64,000 bases of DNA from Lethocerus indicus (GCA_019843655.1 JACDQD010000106.1:3534001-3598000), one strand, 5' to 3'; shown: positions 39,392-50,800, counted from the first letter of the stretch. Notes: generated by a model from the sequence alone, not told the origin. Translations and numbers: made by a program.

Positions 39392-39968
39392 ACCCCCATA
39401 CGCGACTCAAAAGAACAGACCTCAACCGCAAATTTGGACTGCTGAGACCTCTTTTGAAAAAGACATCAAAACTGACAATAGACAACAAACTTACAATATA
39501 CAAATCCATTTTAAAACCGACATGGACTTACGGAATAGAACTATGGGGCTCCGCCAAGAAATCCAACATCGCCCGCATCCAGAGATTCCAGTCAAAAGTC
39601 CTTCTTACCATACTTAATGCTCCCTGGTATGTTTCTAACCTAACAATCCACAATGACCTCAACATACAGACAGTCGACGAAGTCGCAAAATCACGATTCC
39701 TTAAATTCCATTCCCGCCTCTCTCCACATCCAAATCCACTCGTTTAGTCCCTTTCCTCTGTTTCCCATCCATTATCTTCCCCGCGTCGGCTCAAACGCCA
39801 CTGGCCCAGAGATCTTCTTAGCCCGAAGCCATAAACTGTTCATGTGGAAAATGTGCCATCATTGGGTGGTCTCTTTTATCGAGACATTCATGTGAGAAAA
39901 AACACTCATCAGTTGTACCAATAACTATATGCAGTTGATTGTACAAAAATAAAAAAGGTTAAAAAAAA
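39392..39968 (+). mobile_element. Jockey-like LINE, 5'-truncated copy 1
   Basis: A complete short insertion of about 577 bp, bounded by a perfect 13-bp target-site duplication and ending in an A-rich tail (AAAATAAAAAAGG then nine or more A). The sequence is the extreme 3' end of a non-LTR retrotransposon: the C-terminal part of the reverse transcriptase reading frame plus a short 3' UTR. It shares its 3' terminal block (GTTGATTGT, then CAAAA and TAAAAAA) with copy 2 at 44414-44972. With its own duplication, this is an independent insertion rather than a segmental duplication of the other copy. Confidence 0.92.
39394..39834 (+). pseudogene. Reverse transcriptase C-terminal fragment (Jockey-clade LINE ORF2)
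   Basis: In frame from PHTRLKRTDLNRKFGLLRP at the 5' edge, this encodes the region after the RT catalytic core. Motifs typical of Jockey elements are visible: NKLTIYKSILKPTWTYGIEL, LWGSAKKSNIARIQRFQSK, ILNAPWYVSN and the terminal RRLKRHWPRDLL. The reading frame is continuous except for one TAG at 39745-39747, between HPNPLV and SLSS, and it ends at TAA 39832-39834. The endonuclease, palm and fingers regions are absent because the element is 5'-truncated, so there is no active enzyme. Only one stop in about 146 codons suggests a fairly young insertion, younger than or better kept than copy 2. Family assignment rests on motif recognition, not alignment. Confidence 0.9.
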
Positions 39969-39981
39969 AGGTTTCCACACA
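39969..39981. repeat. Target-site duplication, right copy (LINE copy 1)
   Basis: An exact repeat of 39379-39391, directly after the A-rich tail. Confidence 0.9.
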
Positions 39982-42900
39982 GTTGGCATTACGGAACTGG
40001 CACTTCTCCGATGTTAAAATTGTAAATTCGCCTATTTAATAATAAGTTTGTTTGTTATAGTCTCTCAAGTCTAGCAAGTTAATTGGGTGGTATAAATTCA
40101 TGACAGTGGGCTGTGGATGAGAGAGCGGGCGGGGGTCACTTGACCGGTCGGCTCTGAATTATTTATGCTCTTTTCCAATAAGGGAAGTGCCTTCCAGAAT
40201 ACACCGTCTCCAGTTGGCCATTAAGACAGCGACAACGGTCTTCATTAAGACCACAGAGTCTCGTGTTTATAGGCGATATGCGTTTCTCTTGAAAATCAGT
40301 ATAGCGCACAGGGACGATATATGTATATGCTTCATTGTATTATGCAGAATTGATAGTATTTATATAGAGACGCACCTAGGCAGAAACCTGAAGCATGAAA
40401 CTGATTATTACTCGAAGGAGGCTCGGTCAGTTGGAAATAATTCCAACCAAGGCCCGTTCTGGCTAGTGACATTGGACATTGACGTTGCTAAAACGTATAT
40501 TACGAGCTATTATTTATCAAGAACCAAACACAGTGAACATGCTTTACGGTCCGTATCTCTGTCCAAAAAGCGCGAGCCTAAAATGGGATGGAGTGTGTGG
40601 AAATTTCGAAATGGGGATGGTACGGACTCAACGGTATGAAGAGAATGTTCTGGGAGAAACATTCCTCCCTTTAGGAAAAATTTTTTGAATTTTGTTTCTG
40701 GGAATTATTAAGTCACCTTGCAACAACAGACCGAATTTTCGAGAACAAGAAAAATGCCAAAGGAGGCATCTCAAAGTTTCACTTCATTCCGTCGAATTGA
40801 ACAAAAACTTCTTATTTCATACTCGATTGCAGAACTTCACACTTTTTCATTCCTTTTGGTTATAATTTCGATGTTATATTTCTTTGGACCTTGCCCAGAT
40901 TGTAGGGATTTTCCGATTAGCGGGATCCTGCTCTACTCACTTTTCCACAGCTCAGTAACATGCATATATACCGAAATTCAGTACAAGAATAGATTACTGA
41001 ATTAATATTTATAATTAAATTCATGCTCCGCGTATACAGACTTCCATTCAATATTTGTGACAGATACTGGTAACAGTATAATTGGCCGGTGTGGGTAGGT
41101 CTAATGCTTGGCCCATTACCACTAAGTAAGTTATCGTGTCTTGTGGGAGGTGCTGCTAGGCGCCGCTTTATAGTCGCAGGCCGGGCATTTCTTTTAGAGT
41201 CGTGTCTGTCTAATGGAATTCAGGAAGGACGGATATTAGAGATAGACAATAAAATCGACAACTGAGGGGATTTCTAGGGGCGACTGGGGTGGAATCTGGA
41301 AATTACCAGTGGGTGGAGAAAAAGAAGTTTTTATTAAATATTATTACAAACCATTCAAAAAATATCTCGCCCGTTTGTTTTTTATTATTTGTTCTAATTG
41401 TCTCCATTTCGGAGATCCATTTTGGGCCTGCCATTCTATGGAATATTGGCCTGTGGTTCCTGAATTTCCTGAACCCGGGATCGGTTACGAACAACTGATT
41501 GGTTAGATCTTTAACCTTCAACATCGTTTTAACCGGTATATTTATGATGGGGTATTCATATTATCATAATTGCAATGCAAGTGTAGCAAGTGGACGCCAA
41601 CCGTGTCCAGCAAAGTCATAGTGGCGGTAGACTCTGAGGGCGTTGGGGCGGCAACGCACGGTCGTCGTAACACATTCCTCGGCGGCGTTTTCAGCGTTTA
41701 TTTTCGGACAAGAGTTGTGCCGTGGATTCGACTCAAACTCCGGGAAAAGCTCACAGTTTAGAGTCACCGGACACTCGTAAATCTTGCACCGTTCACTGTT
41801 CCTCGGCCAAGAATGCGGCGGCCTCCCTCTCACATGTTTTGGCCTCCACTTCGACCGGCTTCAGTGTCGGCGCACAGAAAATTGTATAATTGTTGAATTC
41901 AGCTAGTGATCTGAAAAATATTTACTGTCAGTATGCACTAGGAAGATCAATGCAATGCCATTAATATATATCAAAAGTTATATTCGGTTGTCTCCACATT
42001 TTTCAATGAGTAAGGTGGGTTAAACGTTCTGAACGTCTCATCAATGATCCATGAGGTCCCATATTTCTGTTTGTCTTGAGTGGGCCATAGTATATTATAT
42101 GAGATTCCGGAAAATCAAACATATTTATCGTATCTACTTACTAATTTTTTACGAACTACAACGTTTCGATCGAATAAGTTGTGCCGTTCGTCGATAGATA
42201 ATAAGAGTCGGCGGGTGAAATTGGAATCGGCGAAAGAGAGCTAAGCGTAAGAAGGAGGAGTAGGAGTAAGTGGGCGGGGCGGGAAACCGTCCACTGGAAA
42301 TTGGAAACCCATTGGAAAAAGGAATGGGCAACAAACGCTCGATTGTGAAACGAACGAATGGACTGTCCAATTAACTCGGGTTTCAGTCGAGTAGTTGGGA
42401 GGACATCAGAGAGGATCTCCTCTAGGTCCAGGACCCACCCCCTTCCGCCGGACCAATTCAAACACTCGCTACTTAAACTGTTTCCTTCAATAGTCTACTT
42501 TTTATTTCCCCTCTCGTTGTACTCTTTTTGTCCCTTCTGTATCCGCCCCTACGGTGTTTTCGGTTTAGTGTCTGCTTTTTTTTGTCTACCTTTTACTCAT
42601 GGTAGCTCATTTATCCTGATTTATCAGCCTCACTAGTCGAATCATTTGAAGAATTCGGAGTCTCAATTCTCGGAGATTGAACTGATATTGTCGGTTTTAT
42701 ATGATTTTTTCCGGTATTGTTTCTTTCACGTTAATTGCTGTTGTTTCCTCAAATAACCAAATATTATTCGCAACTTGTCTATTTCGGCTTCAACCCGGCT
42801 TCACCGAGTAGCATACCATCAGTATGTAATATAGTGAGGTACATATTATGTTCTATATGCTTAGTGCTATGGTCTTATTGTATTTTTATCTTCCTTTTGG

Positions 42901-44400
42901 TTTTTTATATCAATATTATTGGTCATTTCTGGCTTATATGTTTCAAACTACGCGAATTATCAAAATTATGTTATAACGTTCATCCTCCTTTTGGTTTTTA
43001 TATCAATATTATGGTTTACATAAATTTCGTGTGAGCGTATTTACACTTATATATATTTATATTAAATCGTATGGCAAAGATAGCCGCTCAACGAGAAAAT
43101 ATATCATTTAATATCATATATCATTTTCCGTTTCATAACTCTGTCTGCAAAGATGAAAGGCCGCCCTCAGTGTACTCTCGGCTTTCATTACTCTAATGGT
43201 CTTTTCCCGGTCCGGTCAATTCTACGTTTGAAAACTCCCCCGTGCGTTACATTATGAAGTTGATATCTAATTTCAAGAAAATGGGGATTTTCCGTTCCTG
43301 GCAACCTGTCTATGTTAGGGGCCCATTTATGTAAATCGCGTTCGGTGGTTCAATTCCAACTGCTCCCGCCTGTAATTCAGGGTATCACTACTGTTCCCCT
43401 TTAATACACCTCCCGGGATAAAACGAATACAAGCGAGCACACACACTCAGACTGGAACATCGACCAGTTTAATAGAGTATTGAATGAACATAATAATTTG
43501 AGTTCGACAACGAATTAAATTAGTTCAAACCTCAATTTTACAAGATGAGAAAATAAACCGGGAAATAATAACCCCGTTGTGTGAATTTTTGGCTGTATTG
43601 AAGTTTAGGAAAACAAATATGAAAATATTTTAAACGAATATTTACGAATATCACTAGACCCCTAAGATCAAGGGATTGATTACTAATATCCCCGAAGGAT
43701 TCGCAAATTTGAATTCATATTAGTGCACATTATGTTACAAATTATGAAAAAGTTTTTTGTCCTGAAAATATGGTCATTTACATGTCACCCTGTTGTTGGC
43801 ACCCACTGAGCTCAGTGTGAGAAAAATAGTACTTATCGGCGAAAGAAAAAAACCTGTTGCAGACGCCAAAGAAATAATCCGCTGACAATGTTTTCATTAT
43901 TCCATCCTACCTCCCACTTGCTTTATACACGACTGAAAAGGCGGGCAATATTAAAATGTCTTTTCCGACATAAAGGAAGAATTAGAGGAGTGTTTCTATA
44001 AGGGCCGTCCAATCTGTGAAATTCCAGCGCCTCTTCTTAAGTCGTTCTGGAACTTTGGCTCGAATCAGATAACTAAATGGCTCTTAAAATCAAGAAGTGG
44101 TATCCTTAATGAAGCGCAACCCTGAACTAATGGATTACATGTGATATTATCGATTGAATACTATACAATATTATTACGTATATTATAAATAGAAATACTC
44201 AATTATCAATATTAAATACACTTTTTTTCATTATTTGCCAGTTTCATATTTTGAAATGGGCGTTTTAAAATTATGTATGAATTTTGTGGATTTAGATCGA
44301 ATTTAATCAGTGTACACTATTTCTTATGGGCAAATTGAACTCGAAAGTCGAACCGTTCCCTTGTTGGAGGGTTGATTGTGTTGTCTAGGTAAATGTGCCT
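39982..44400. other. Non-coding stretch between the two LINE copies
   Basis: Frames of 60-150 codons are present (the longest is 40187-40639 plus) with no domain recognised. A minus frame at 41564-41833 is Cys- and Arg-rich and sits in GC-richer sequence, but I cannot assign it. A small direct repeat lies at 42888-43014. Confidence 0.5.
42888..43014. repeat. Short direct repeats flanking a dispersed 47-bp repeat
   Basis: TCCTTTTGGTTTTT then ATATCAATATTAT occurs at 42888-42922 and again at 42982-43014 (33-35 bp, two single-base length differences and one substitution). The 59 bp between them includes most of a sequence (42938-42984) found again at 47826-47872. This may be a small insertion with a long target duplication, or a local tandem duplication. 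Confidence 0.6.
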
Positions 44401-44413
44401 AGTGGTGATCTAG
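44401..44413. repeat. Target-site duplication, left copy (LINE copy 2)
   Basis: AGTGGTGATCTAG matches 44973-44985 at 12 of 13 positions (T versus C at position 9). Confidence 0.85.
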
Positions 44414-44972
44414 CCCACTCCCGACTCAAAAGAATCGACTTAAACAGAAAATTTGGACTCTTAAGGCCATTACTAAAACGGACATCGAAATCGACCTTAA
44501 GTAACAAACTAACAATATACAAAGCAATACTCAAACCGACATGGACATATGGTATTGAGTTATGGGGTTCCACCAAGACATCCAACATCGCTCGCATCCA
44601 GAGATTCCAATCAAAAGTCCTTCGCACCATCCTTAATGCTCCCTGGTATGTTTCTAACCACACAATCCACCATGACCTCAACATAAATACCAACAGTCGA
44701 CGAAGTCGCAAAATCTCGGTTCCTGACGAGGCCTCCACTCCCGCCTTTCTCTTCATCCTAATCCACTCGTTCAGTCCCTTTCCTCATTCACCCATCCACT
44801 AACCCCACCACGACGGCTTAAACGCCACTGGCCCAGAGATCACCTCGGGCAGTAGTTAAATCATGTCAAAAGCGCCATCATTGGGTGGTTTCTTTATCGA
44901 GACAAACACGCGAAAAATATACATGTATCGATTGCACCTATAACTGTAAAAGTTGATTGTGCAAAATAAAAA
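44414..44972 (+). mobile_element. Jockey-like LINE, 5'-truncated copy 2, next to the receptor exon
   Basis: A second short insertion of the same LINE family, about 559 bp, bounded by a 13-bp duplication with one mismatch and ending in CAAAATAAAAAA. Its 5' end falls within about 3 nt of the 5' end of copy 1 relative to the encoded HTRLKR/HSRLKR sequence. Its 3' end is about 33 bp upstream of the AG at 45004-45005 that precedes the receptor exon. If that AG is a real acceptor, the inserted tail supplies sequence in the branch-point region. If instead transcription begins nearby, it lies in the promoter-proximal region. Confidence 0.9.
44416..44852 (+). pseudogene. Reverse transcriptase C-terminal fragment, frameshifted
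   Basis: Encodes HSRLKRIDLNRKFGLLRP, then NKLTIYKAILKPTWTYGIEL, LWGSTKTSNIARIQRFQSK and ILNAPWYVSNHTIHHDLN in one frame. About 4 extra bases near 44687-44693 shift the frame. The downstream TVDEVAKSRFL, and later HPNPLVQSLSS and RRLKRHWPRDHLGQ, are read only by changing frame. The frame that carries the last block ends at the TAG near 44855. The fragment lacks all catalytic RT residues and is clearly dead. It has more damage than copy 1, but the same domain content. Confidence 0.88.
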
Positions 44973-44985
44973 AGTGGTGACCTAG
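44973..44985. repeat. Target-site duplication, right copy (LINE copy 2)
   Basis: AGTGGTGACCTAG follows the A-rich tail directly and lies 20 bp before the putative splice acceptor. Confidence 0.85.
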
Positions 44986-45005
44986 AGGTGGTTTGTGTGT
45001 TGCAG

Positions 45006-45391
45006 GTGTAGAAGCGATGAAGGAAGACCGGTGGAGGCCTCTGGGCGGGTCAGGGTGATGGTCGCGGGTGCAGGTGGAGGTGGAGGTGGAGGTGGAGGTG
45101 GAGGTGCCGGAGTGATGGGAGTGCAGGGTGTGTTGGGGGCGCTGGTGGTGCTGGCGGCGTGTGCAAGTGCGGGCCCCGGCTCGGTCCGGCTCTCGGTGAT
45201 CGCGCCCGAAGACCCCTCCCACGCCCAGTCTCTCTCCCTGGTCATGCCCATAGTCAGGCTGGCCATTGAGAACGTCAGCCACCCGGTCGGTGGGTACCTG
45301 CCCGGCTGGCACATACAGCTCGTCGAGAGGGACTCCAATTGCTCCTCCACCACGGGGCCGTTGGCCGCCTTCGAGCTACACAAGACAACAG
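45006..45391 (+). CDS. First coding exon of an ANF-receptor-domain protein (natriuretic peptide receptor / receptor guanylate cyclase type), partial
   Basis: The exon encodes a signal peptide followed by the N-terminal strand and helix of a periplasmic-binding-protein-like ANF receptor domain. Two starts are in frame: ATG 45058, which adds a glycine run, and ATG 45115. The second gives a textbook signal peptide (MGVQGVLGALVVLAACASA). The mature part begins near GPGSVRLSVIAPEDP and continues through SLVMPIVRLAIENVSH, LPGWHIQLVERDSNCSS and TGPLAAFELHKT. The Cys in DSNCSS sits where natriuretic peptide receptors have a conserved Cys after Asp-Ser. ENVSH and SNCSS are N-glycosylation sequons. The exon ends ACAACAG before GTCAGC at 45392, a good donor, leaving phase 1. 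TTGTGTGTTGCAG at 44993-45005 is a possible acceptor. The rest of the protein (further ligand domain, membrane helix and any cyclase domain) is not in the window. The exact paralogue cannot be decided. Confidence 0.72.
45017..45058 (+). promoter_or_regulatory. Short upstream ORF overlapping the first start codon
   Basis: ATG at 45017 opens a 13-codon frame ending in TGA at 45056-45058. The last A of that stop is the first base of the ATG at 45058 (TGATG). If this region is in the mRNA leader, initiation at 45017 would terminate exactly on the next start. That arrangement could lower translation or allow re-initiation at 45058 or 45115. It is inferred from sequence only. Confidence 0.45.
45073..45107 (+). 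repeat. In-frame (GGTGGA)n repeat coding for polyglycine
   Basis: Five to six GGTGGA units encode a run of eleven Gly between the two candidate start codons (45058 and 45115). Simple-repeat origin and lack of a conserved role suggest that it is 5' UTR, or a tolerated N-terminal extension before the signal peptide. Confidence 0.85.
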
Positions 45392-45580
45392 GTCAGCTCT
45401 CCTCTAATATATATTTATTTATTTTTATAATTAACCATCAACATTTTCCCTACCTCAATTGAATTTCGACATTACATTCCTCATTGCGGGAGACGTCTTC
45501 GGGTAAATCATGTGTAATGCGTTTATGTGGAGTATCCGGATTGGGATAATGTACTTTTGACGAAGCTAGAAACGATGTAG

Positions 45581-45581
<1 letters not shown>

Positions 45582-45631
<50 letters not shown>
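45582..45631. repeat. (TA)n microsatellite
   Basis: About 25 TA units, 190 bp downstream of the receptor exon donor site. Confidence 0.96.
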
Positions 45632-45633
<2 letters not shown>

Positions 45634-46127
45634 AGAACAAGAAGCGACATTGTTTGAGAATCGAACACTTTCTTCGAAATATTATCTTAATATATTCTGT
45701 CTCCACACGCCGGTTTTTTGGTCTCGTACCGAATTTAGTGTATTGTATTTTTGTATTCGAAATAAAAAAGTTCATTGACAATTTCGAATCATGCAAAAAT
45801 CCTTTCTCCGAATTAATACAATTTGTGGCTCACAACGCGCGACAAAAAGATAAATAATTCTATCCCTTGCGGTTGCTTCCCATTCGTGTGTTGTTCACCC
45901 TCGTGCGGGATAATTTCATTTTTACCGAAATCATTAATTAAGCGAAAGGGTTGGAATGTATCTCATTTTTTTCTCGTGTATATTAATTAAAGTATAATAT
46001 AAAGAGATTGTTTTAGTATTAGTTAACTTGAAAATTTAATAGTTATTAGTTCCTGTTGGTTCCTTTAATTATAAATCAAACATTAGGCAGTTGTAAATTA
46101 AAATTACACCGTATTCAGCGATTTAAA

Positions 46128-46132
<5 letters not shown>

Positions 46133-46184
<52 letters not shown>
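46133..46184. repeat. (TA)n microsatellite
   Basis: About 26 TA units, 500 bp from the previous TA tract. The two tracts could form cruciforms or promote slippage in the same intron. Confidence 0.96.
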
Positions 46185-46187
<3 letters not shown>

Positions 46188-47825
46188 GATGGTCTGGTAT
46201 CGATATTGGAAGAGGTCGGGCGCTTACCTGTTGGCTAGTTGCCTGAACTGTTCAGCCATTTCTCATCTTGAACGTTCAAAATGGGGCTATCTGAAACCCA
46301 GTATTAGAGAGGGAGGCTGGGAAACTGAACTAAGCCAAAATGTCTCTCGGTACCTTTTCCCATTTCCCCATCGTACATCACTGTGCGTAATCCAATCATT
46401 GTCCACAGGCATGTCCATAGGCACAGTGTAAAATATAATTTTTGTCCATAACGTTAACGAGTCTCTATCTTCTTGTCAGTGTATATATCCGCAGATGAAT
46501 CTATATGGAAGAATATATATGGAAAGAGGATCTGGTGAACGCCAGAATACTCATTAGAATTCAGCTCGATAATTATTTTCTGTAATAACTGCTTCCAACT
46601 AAAATGTAATTCTTATCGGCACCGCGCTCACTGGGCTGTTGGGAGAGGCCCGTACATAATATTTTTGGCATTAATTCTGCCCCAGGCTTTCGCCTCGTCG
46701 CTCCGATTTCTATGCGTCTAGGGATCGTAAATTCAAATATGAATGGATCTCAGTGCGGCTTCCATTTGCGCCGTCGGTGTCAGTTAAGCCTCTTTTCCTG
46801 ACACTTAACTTCATCCAATTTTAAGGCGAACAGTACTCTCCACTTTTCAAATTCGTTAAATTCTTGCATTTTTAAAAAAGCAATACGTTTCGGGTGAAAC
46901 ATACACTCCACCATGCACGGATGGCGATTATCAAAGCGATTATCAAACGGATTCAATATTTAATACGACGATTATTTATATTTATTTTATGTTTCGTTGC
47001 ATGTTTGAACTGTGGGAGATCTTTGATGTGAGCGCAGTGTAATTGAGGAGGATTCCCAAAATTATTTGATTGGCTCACGGTTCAGAAATTACCCGGGCAA
47101 AATTTGTAAACAGGTCTACTATAGGTTTTTGGAGAATATACGTATGTAAAAATTATTCTAGACCGGGCATGATTTAGGGGCAGGCGATAAATCCTTGGCC
47201 CGTTACGGTCTGTTACGAGGGCGGTAGATCACCACGCCAGTCTTTTACGCTCGATAAAATCGCAAAAGTTTCGAACAGATACAAAACCCCAGGTCCAATA
47301 TATAATAACAGCGGAGGAGGAACCCTAGAGTTGGGAACACTTTAATGGAATTGCCCCCAGTTCGTATTCCCCCCGAAAAGCCGAAAATATATTTGGGACC
47401 GCGGGATAAGTACCGGAAGGCGTTTATCAGGAATAAAAAATACGGTAAAGCTATTCAGGGAAGGCGGGGGGACAGCCTATTACCTTCCGGTCCCTTCTAT
47501 GTTAAAACAGTTTAACCCACTATTTTCTTGCAAAATAGGGGGGCCTCGACGTTTGTGAGAAATGGGCATGAAATACATTTCCTGCGAACCATATTGTTTT
47601 ACAGTTCGCTGGTGACTTCACGCTTTTTAAAAATATTCATTCCTTTCACCAATACTTATTTCTAAACACGTATTTCCATGCAAAACTGAGCCAATGCATT
47701 AAAGTATGTTTATTGTTGAGAGGGTAAATTTACGGTTACCATTACTACTGGCACTACTCGGCTAAATCAGATGCTACATTATTCACTGGAATAATTTATA
47801 CTACCGTAGTTGATTTGTCGCATCT

Positions 47826-47872
47826 ATGTTTCGAACTACGTGAATTATCATAATTATGTTATAATGCTCATC
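47826..47872 (+). repeat. Dispersed 47-bp repeat, second copy
   Basis: Matches 42938-42984 at about 42 of 47 positions, with no gaps: ATGTTTC, then AACTACG, GAATTATCA, AATTATGTTATAA and CTCATC or TTCATC. It is not part of either LINE copy or the hammerhead family. The source element is unknown. Confidence 0.7.
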
Positions 47873-50800
47873 GTAAATGTTCATACCTGAAATGATGAAT
47901 GTATATTACTTGGTTAATGCACTCGGGTGAGAAAGAAATCCATGATGATGGCAGAGGCTTCGATTTGATCTCCTGTACTTTTTCGATGTATTCTCAAAAC
48001 TGGTTTATCGAACATCGTTCGTAAATATAAAAGAAGTCCTTAGCGGTACACGACAAAGTGATTGAAGTTACACAAAGCCGGCATTGTTTCTCTAATGGCG
48101 GGTCTACAAACCCGAGCTATTAACTTCCGCATATACGAGACGGCTATTGTTGCTACATTTCAGTGACCTCTGTTGGAAAATCGGCCGGCTGTCATGATTG
48201 TGCCAAATTTGTCCAAAATCACCAGCATCAACCAAGGCATATTTTCATCAACAAGCGAGTATAATATAAAAAGTGTGCTAATAATACTAATAACAGTATT
48301 ATAGTAATATACTTATATATGTTATACATATATGTTATGAGACCGGTGTGCATTGCTCCCAACGACCCAACATCTCTAATGATATACTTAAAATATGTTC
48401 TGTTATATAAATGAATCACCCTGATCATTATATATAAACTATAGTTGGGCCTTTTATTATCTTTTATCCCATATAGGTATGTAGGAATATTATTAAACAA
48501 TCTCTTGCATTCTAGTAGATCTATACATTCAATAGGAACATTGGTTTTCTATATATTGCATGTATATATATTTGTATATAGTCGGGAAGGGATCTCATTG
48601 GAAATGCGACCGGTGTTCCATATGTGGGGATTGTGCAGGACGTACGCGTGATCTGTGACATGCGAGATACCTGATATGTTTGGTGTCGGCGAACCTCATC
48701 ATTTTCTCATCATTTCAACCGATTTAGAACCACAGGGGGTATCAGAATCTCTGATGCTTTCGTGGCGTGGGGACAGTGTGCGGTGGCGGTGGCGGGGGCG
48801 GGTTTTCACTGCGCGAGTTTTTATGGCCGAAATAAACTTGGATTGGTGGCCTAGATTTTATGCTCCGAACAAGGGTGTCAGCACGGCAGGGCTGTCCGCT
48901 CTTTCAGGTGGGCGCACGGGCCAAGATTTCCCCCGCCAGAATTTTTTCAGGGCACTCGAAACGATATAATGGACCTTGTTTTACGGTAATGACTCGTGGA
49001 ATTTCCCTCCGTCGCAATTTACACCCGGCAGTATAACTTTACGGCCCTAGGTCGTCGATTTCGTTTATTACTACAAACGACACATTTAAAGAATACGTCA
49101 AATTTTTATTATGTTATAGTACAGGCAGTGCGGGTCCATTTCAGGTGCTTGAGCATTACCGGTGTTCCGTACTTGCAGTATTTACAAGATATATATTTAT
49201 ATGCTACAGTCCACGCAATACTGCGTTAATACACCTCTCGACAAATTTTTTCCTTTTACTTGAAGTTAGTTAACAAATGAACATTATAATCTCCAGATTC
49301 CAGAAAATAAAGGAGTGTTTTTTGTCCTCGATACTGTCGGGGTTATTAAATTGGCAGCTTGTATAAAATTTGACAGAAGAGACATATAGTAAGGACCAAA
49401 AATGGTCTTCTTGAAGTCTTCATGAGATCTGAGAATACCAGGAGGAATATGTAGGACTGGTATTTTTAACCCCAATCTGATTTACGATTTCGATCCCGAC
49501 TTAAGGTTTATCATTCTACACCTCCCTGGTGGATATTCAAGAGTACTCGGAGATATAGGCAGTCACCGGGGTATTACAGAGGTATTATAGTTGCGCAACC
49601 ATTTGCAAAGCGCGCGCCGCACGCGTCCTAATCACCGGAGAAGCGCGTTGGTCCGATTTGGTGAATGGACGGGCGCCGGGGCTTAGGTCGGCCGTTGAAA
49701 CAAGAGGACGACCTCCGCATTATGGTGCTTACAGGTTCCACAATAACGATGCACGGCTTTATTGATCGAGCCGTGAGGCGGTAGCCGTCGTGTTTGTTGC
49801 TCGACAATGGGAAAGCGTTTGCCGAGTTTGGGAATCTTGCCCTGGTGGATCATTGTGCAGCTAGCTCTGTGCAGTACTCTCTCTACCCTCCTCCTGCTCC
49901 TGCTCCTCCCCTATCGCCAGATACCGGCCACTGAGCCCCGGAATTACACACTCCTACAAACTTATCTCCATTACCGGGCATTATTAACGTCCTGTTTTGA
50001 AATGATGATTGTCCCGAAAGCTGGAATAAACAGTTTGAAATTGCAGGATCTCACATATCTAGCAGGATAGCTATGATGATCAATATCAAATCATACGCTG
50101 ATGTATTAATGATTAAAATGATGTTCGATTTCACTGCTCCCCTTCTACTAAACTCGCGCGTATTCAGTATTTTTATGAGTTTTTAACATGAAAAAATTGA
50201 CAAAATTCGTAAGATATCATCATGGATTATTATCTATTATTCATATTAAGGAATACAATAAAAGCGAGTGTAATAGAAACCCAAACAAGATCGCAAGAAC
50301 TATGATCATTTTTGTACTAAATTTTCTTTACGCACCTGCGGATACCTTTCTATTCTCGCCACCACTAACATCTCTGCAGGGTCATAATTAACAGATATTT
50401 GTGCATTTAATCAAATTATTTAACTTATTTGATTGGAGATAAGCAGGGTTTTTTAATCCCCTGTTACGGGACTGAAAATAACTGATACTGAACCTATTTC
50501 TTTGCTGACGGTATTTAATCAAATTCTTTTACGAATGGGCAGAACTGTCTGAATGTAACTGGTAATATAGGTTACTTAGTTTAATTAGAAGTATCTGGGC
50601 GATAGTATCCTTATTGAGTTTACAATGAGTTCAATTCCACTTACAGTTTCAGCTTAGTCACTTCTTTTTTTACTTCACTACAGTGATTCTTCTAATCCCC
50701 TCAGGTTCCGCGAATGTCTTCCCTAAGACTGTGTGTTATTAAAAACAATTGCAGCGCCAGTGAATGGACTCTAATTGGTCATTATTTCTCAGTAAATACT

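Noticed and set aside
40121..40165. GACCGGTC with AGAGCCGACC on the minus strand, resembling the hammerhead core
   Set aside because: Only the ACCGGTC block and a few flanking bases match. CTGAAGA and stem II are absent.
43340..43365. GGTTCAATTCC, a possible pol III box B
   Set aside because: No box A or tRNA-like fold upstream.
44385..44756. 123-codon minus-strand frame over LINE copy 2
   Set aside because: Antisense shadow of the reverse transcriptase fragment. The plus strand carries all recognisable RT motifs.
44938..45383. Two minus-strand frames opposite the receptor exon, rich in Thr/Ser/Pro
   Set aside because: They are antisense shadows of the GC-rich exon and of the GGTGGA repeat.
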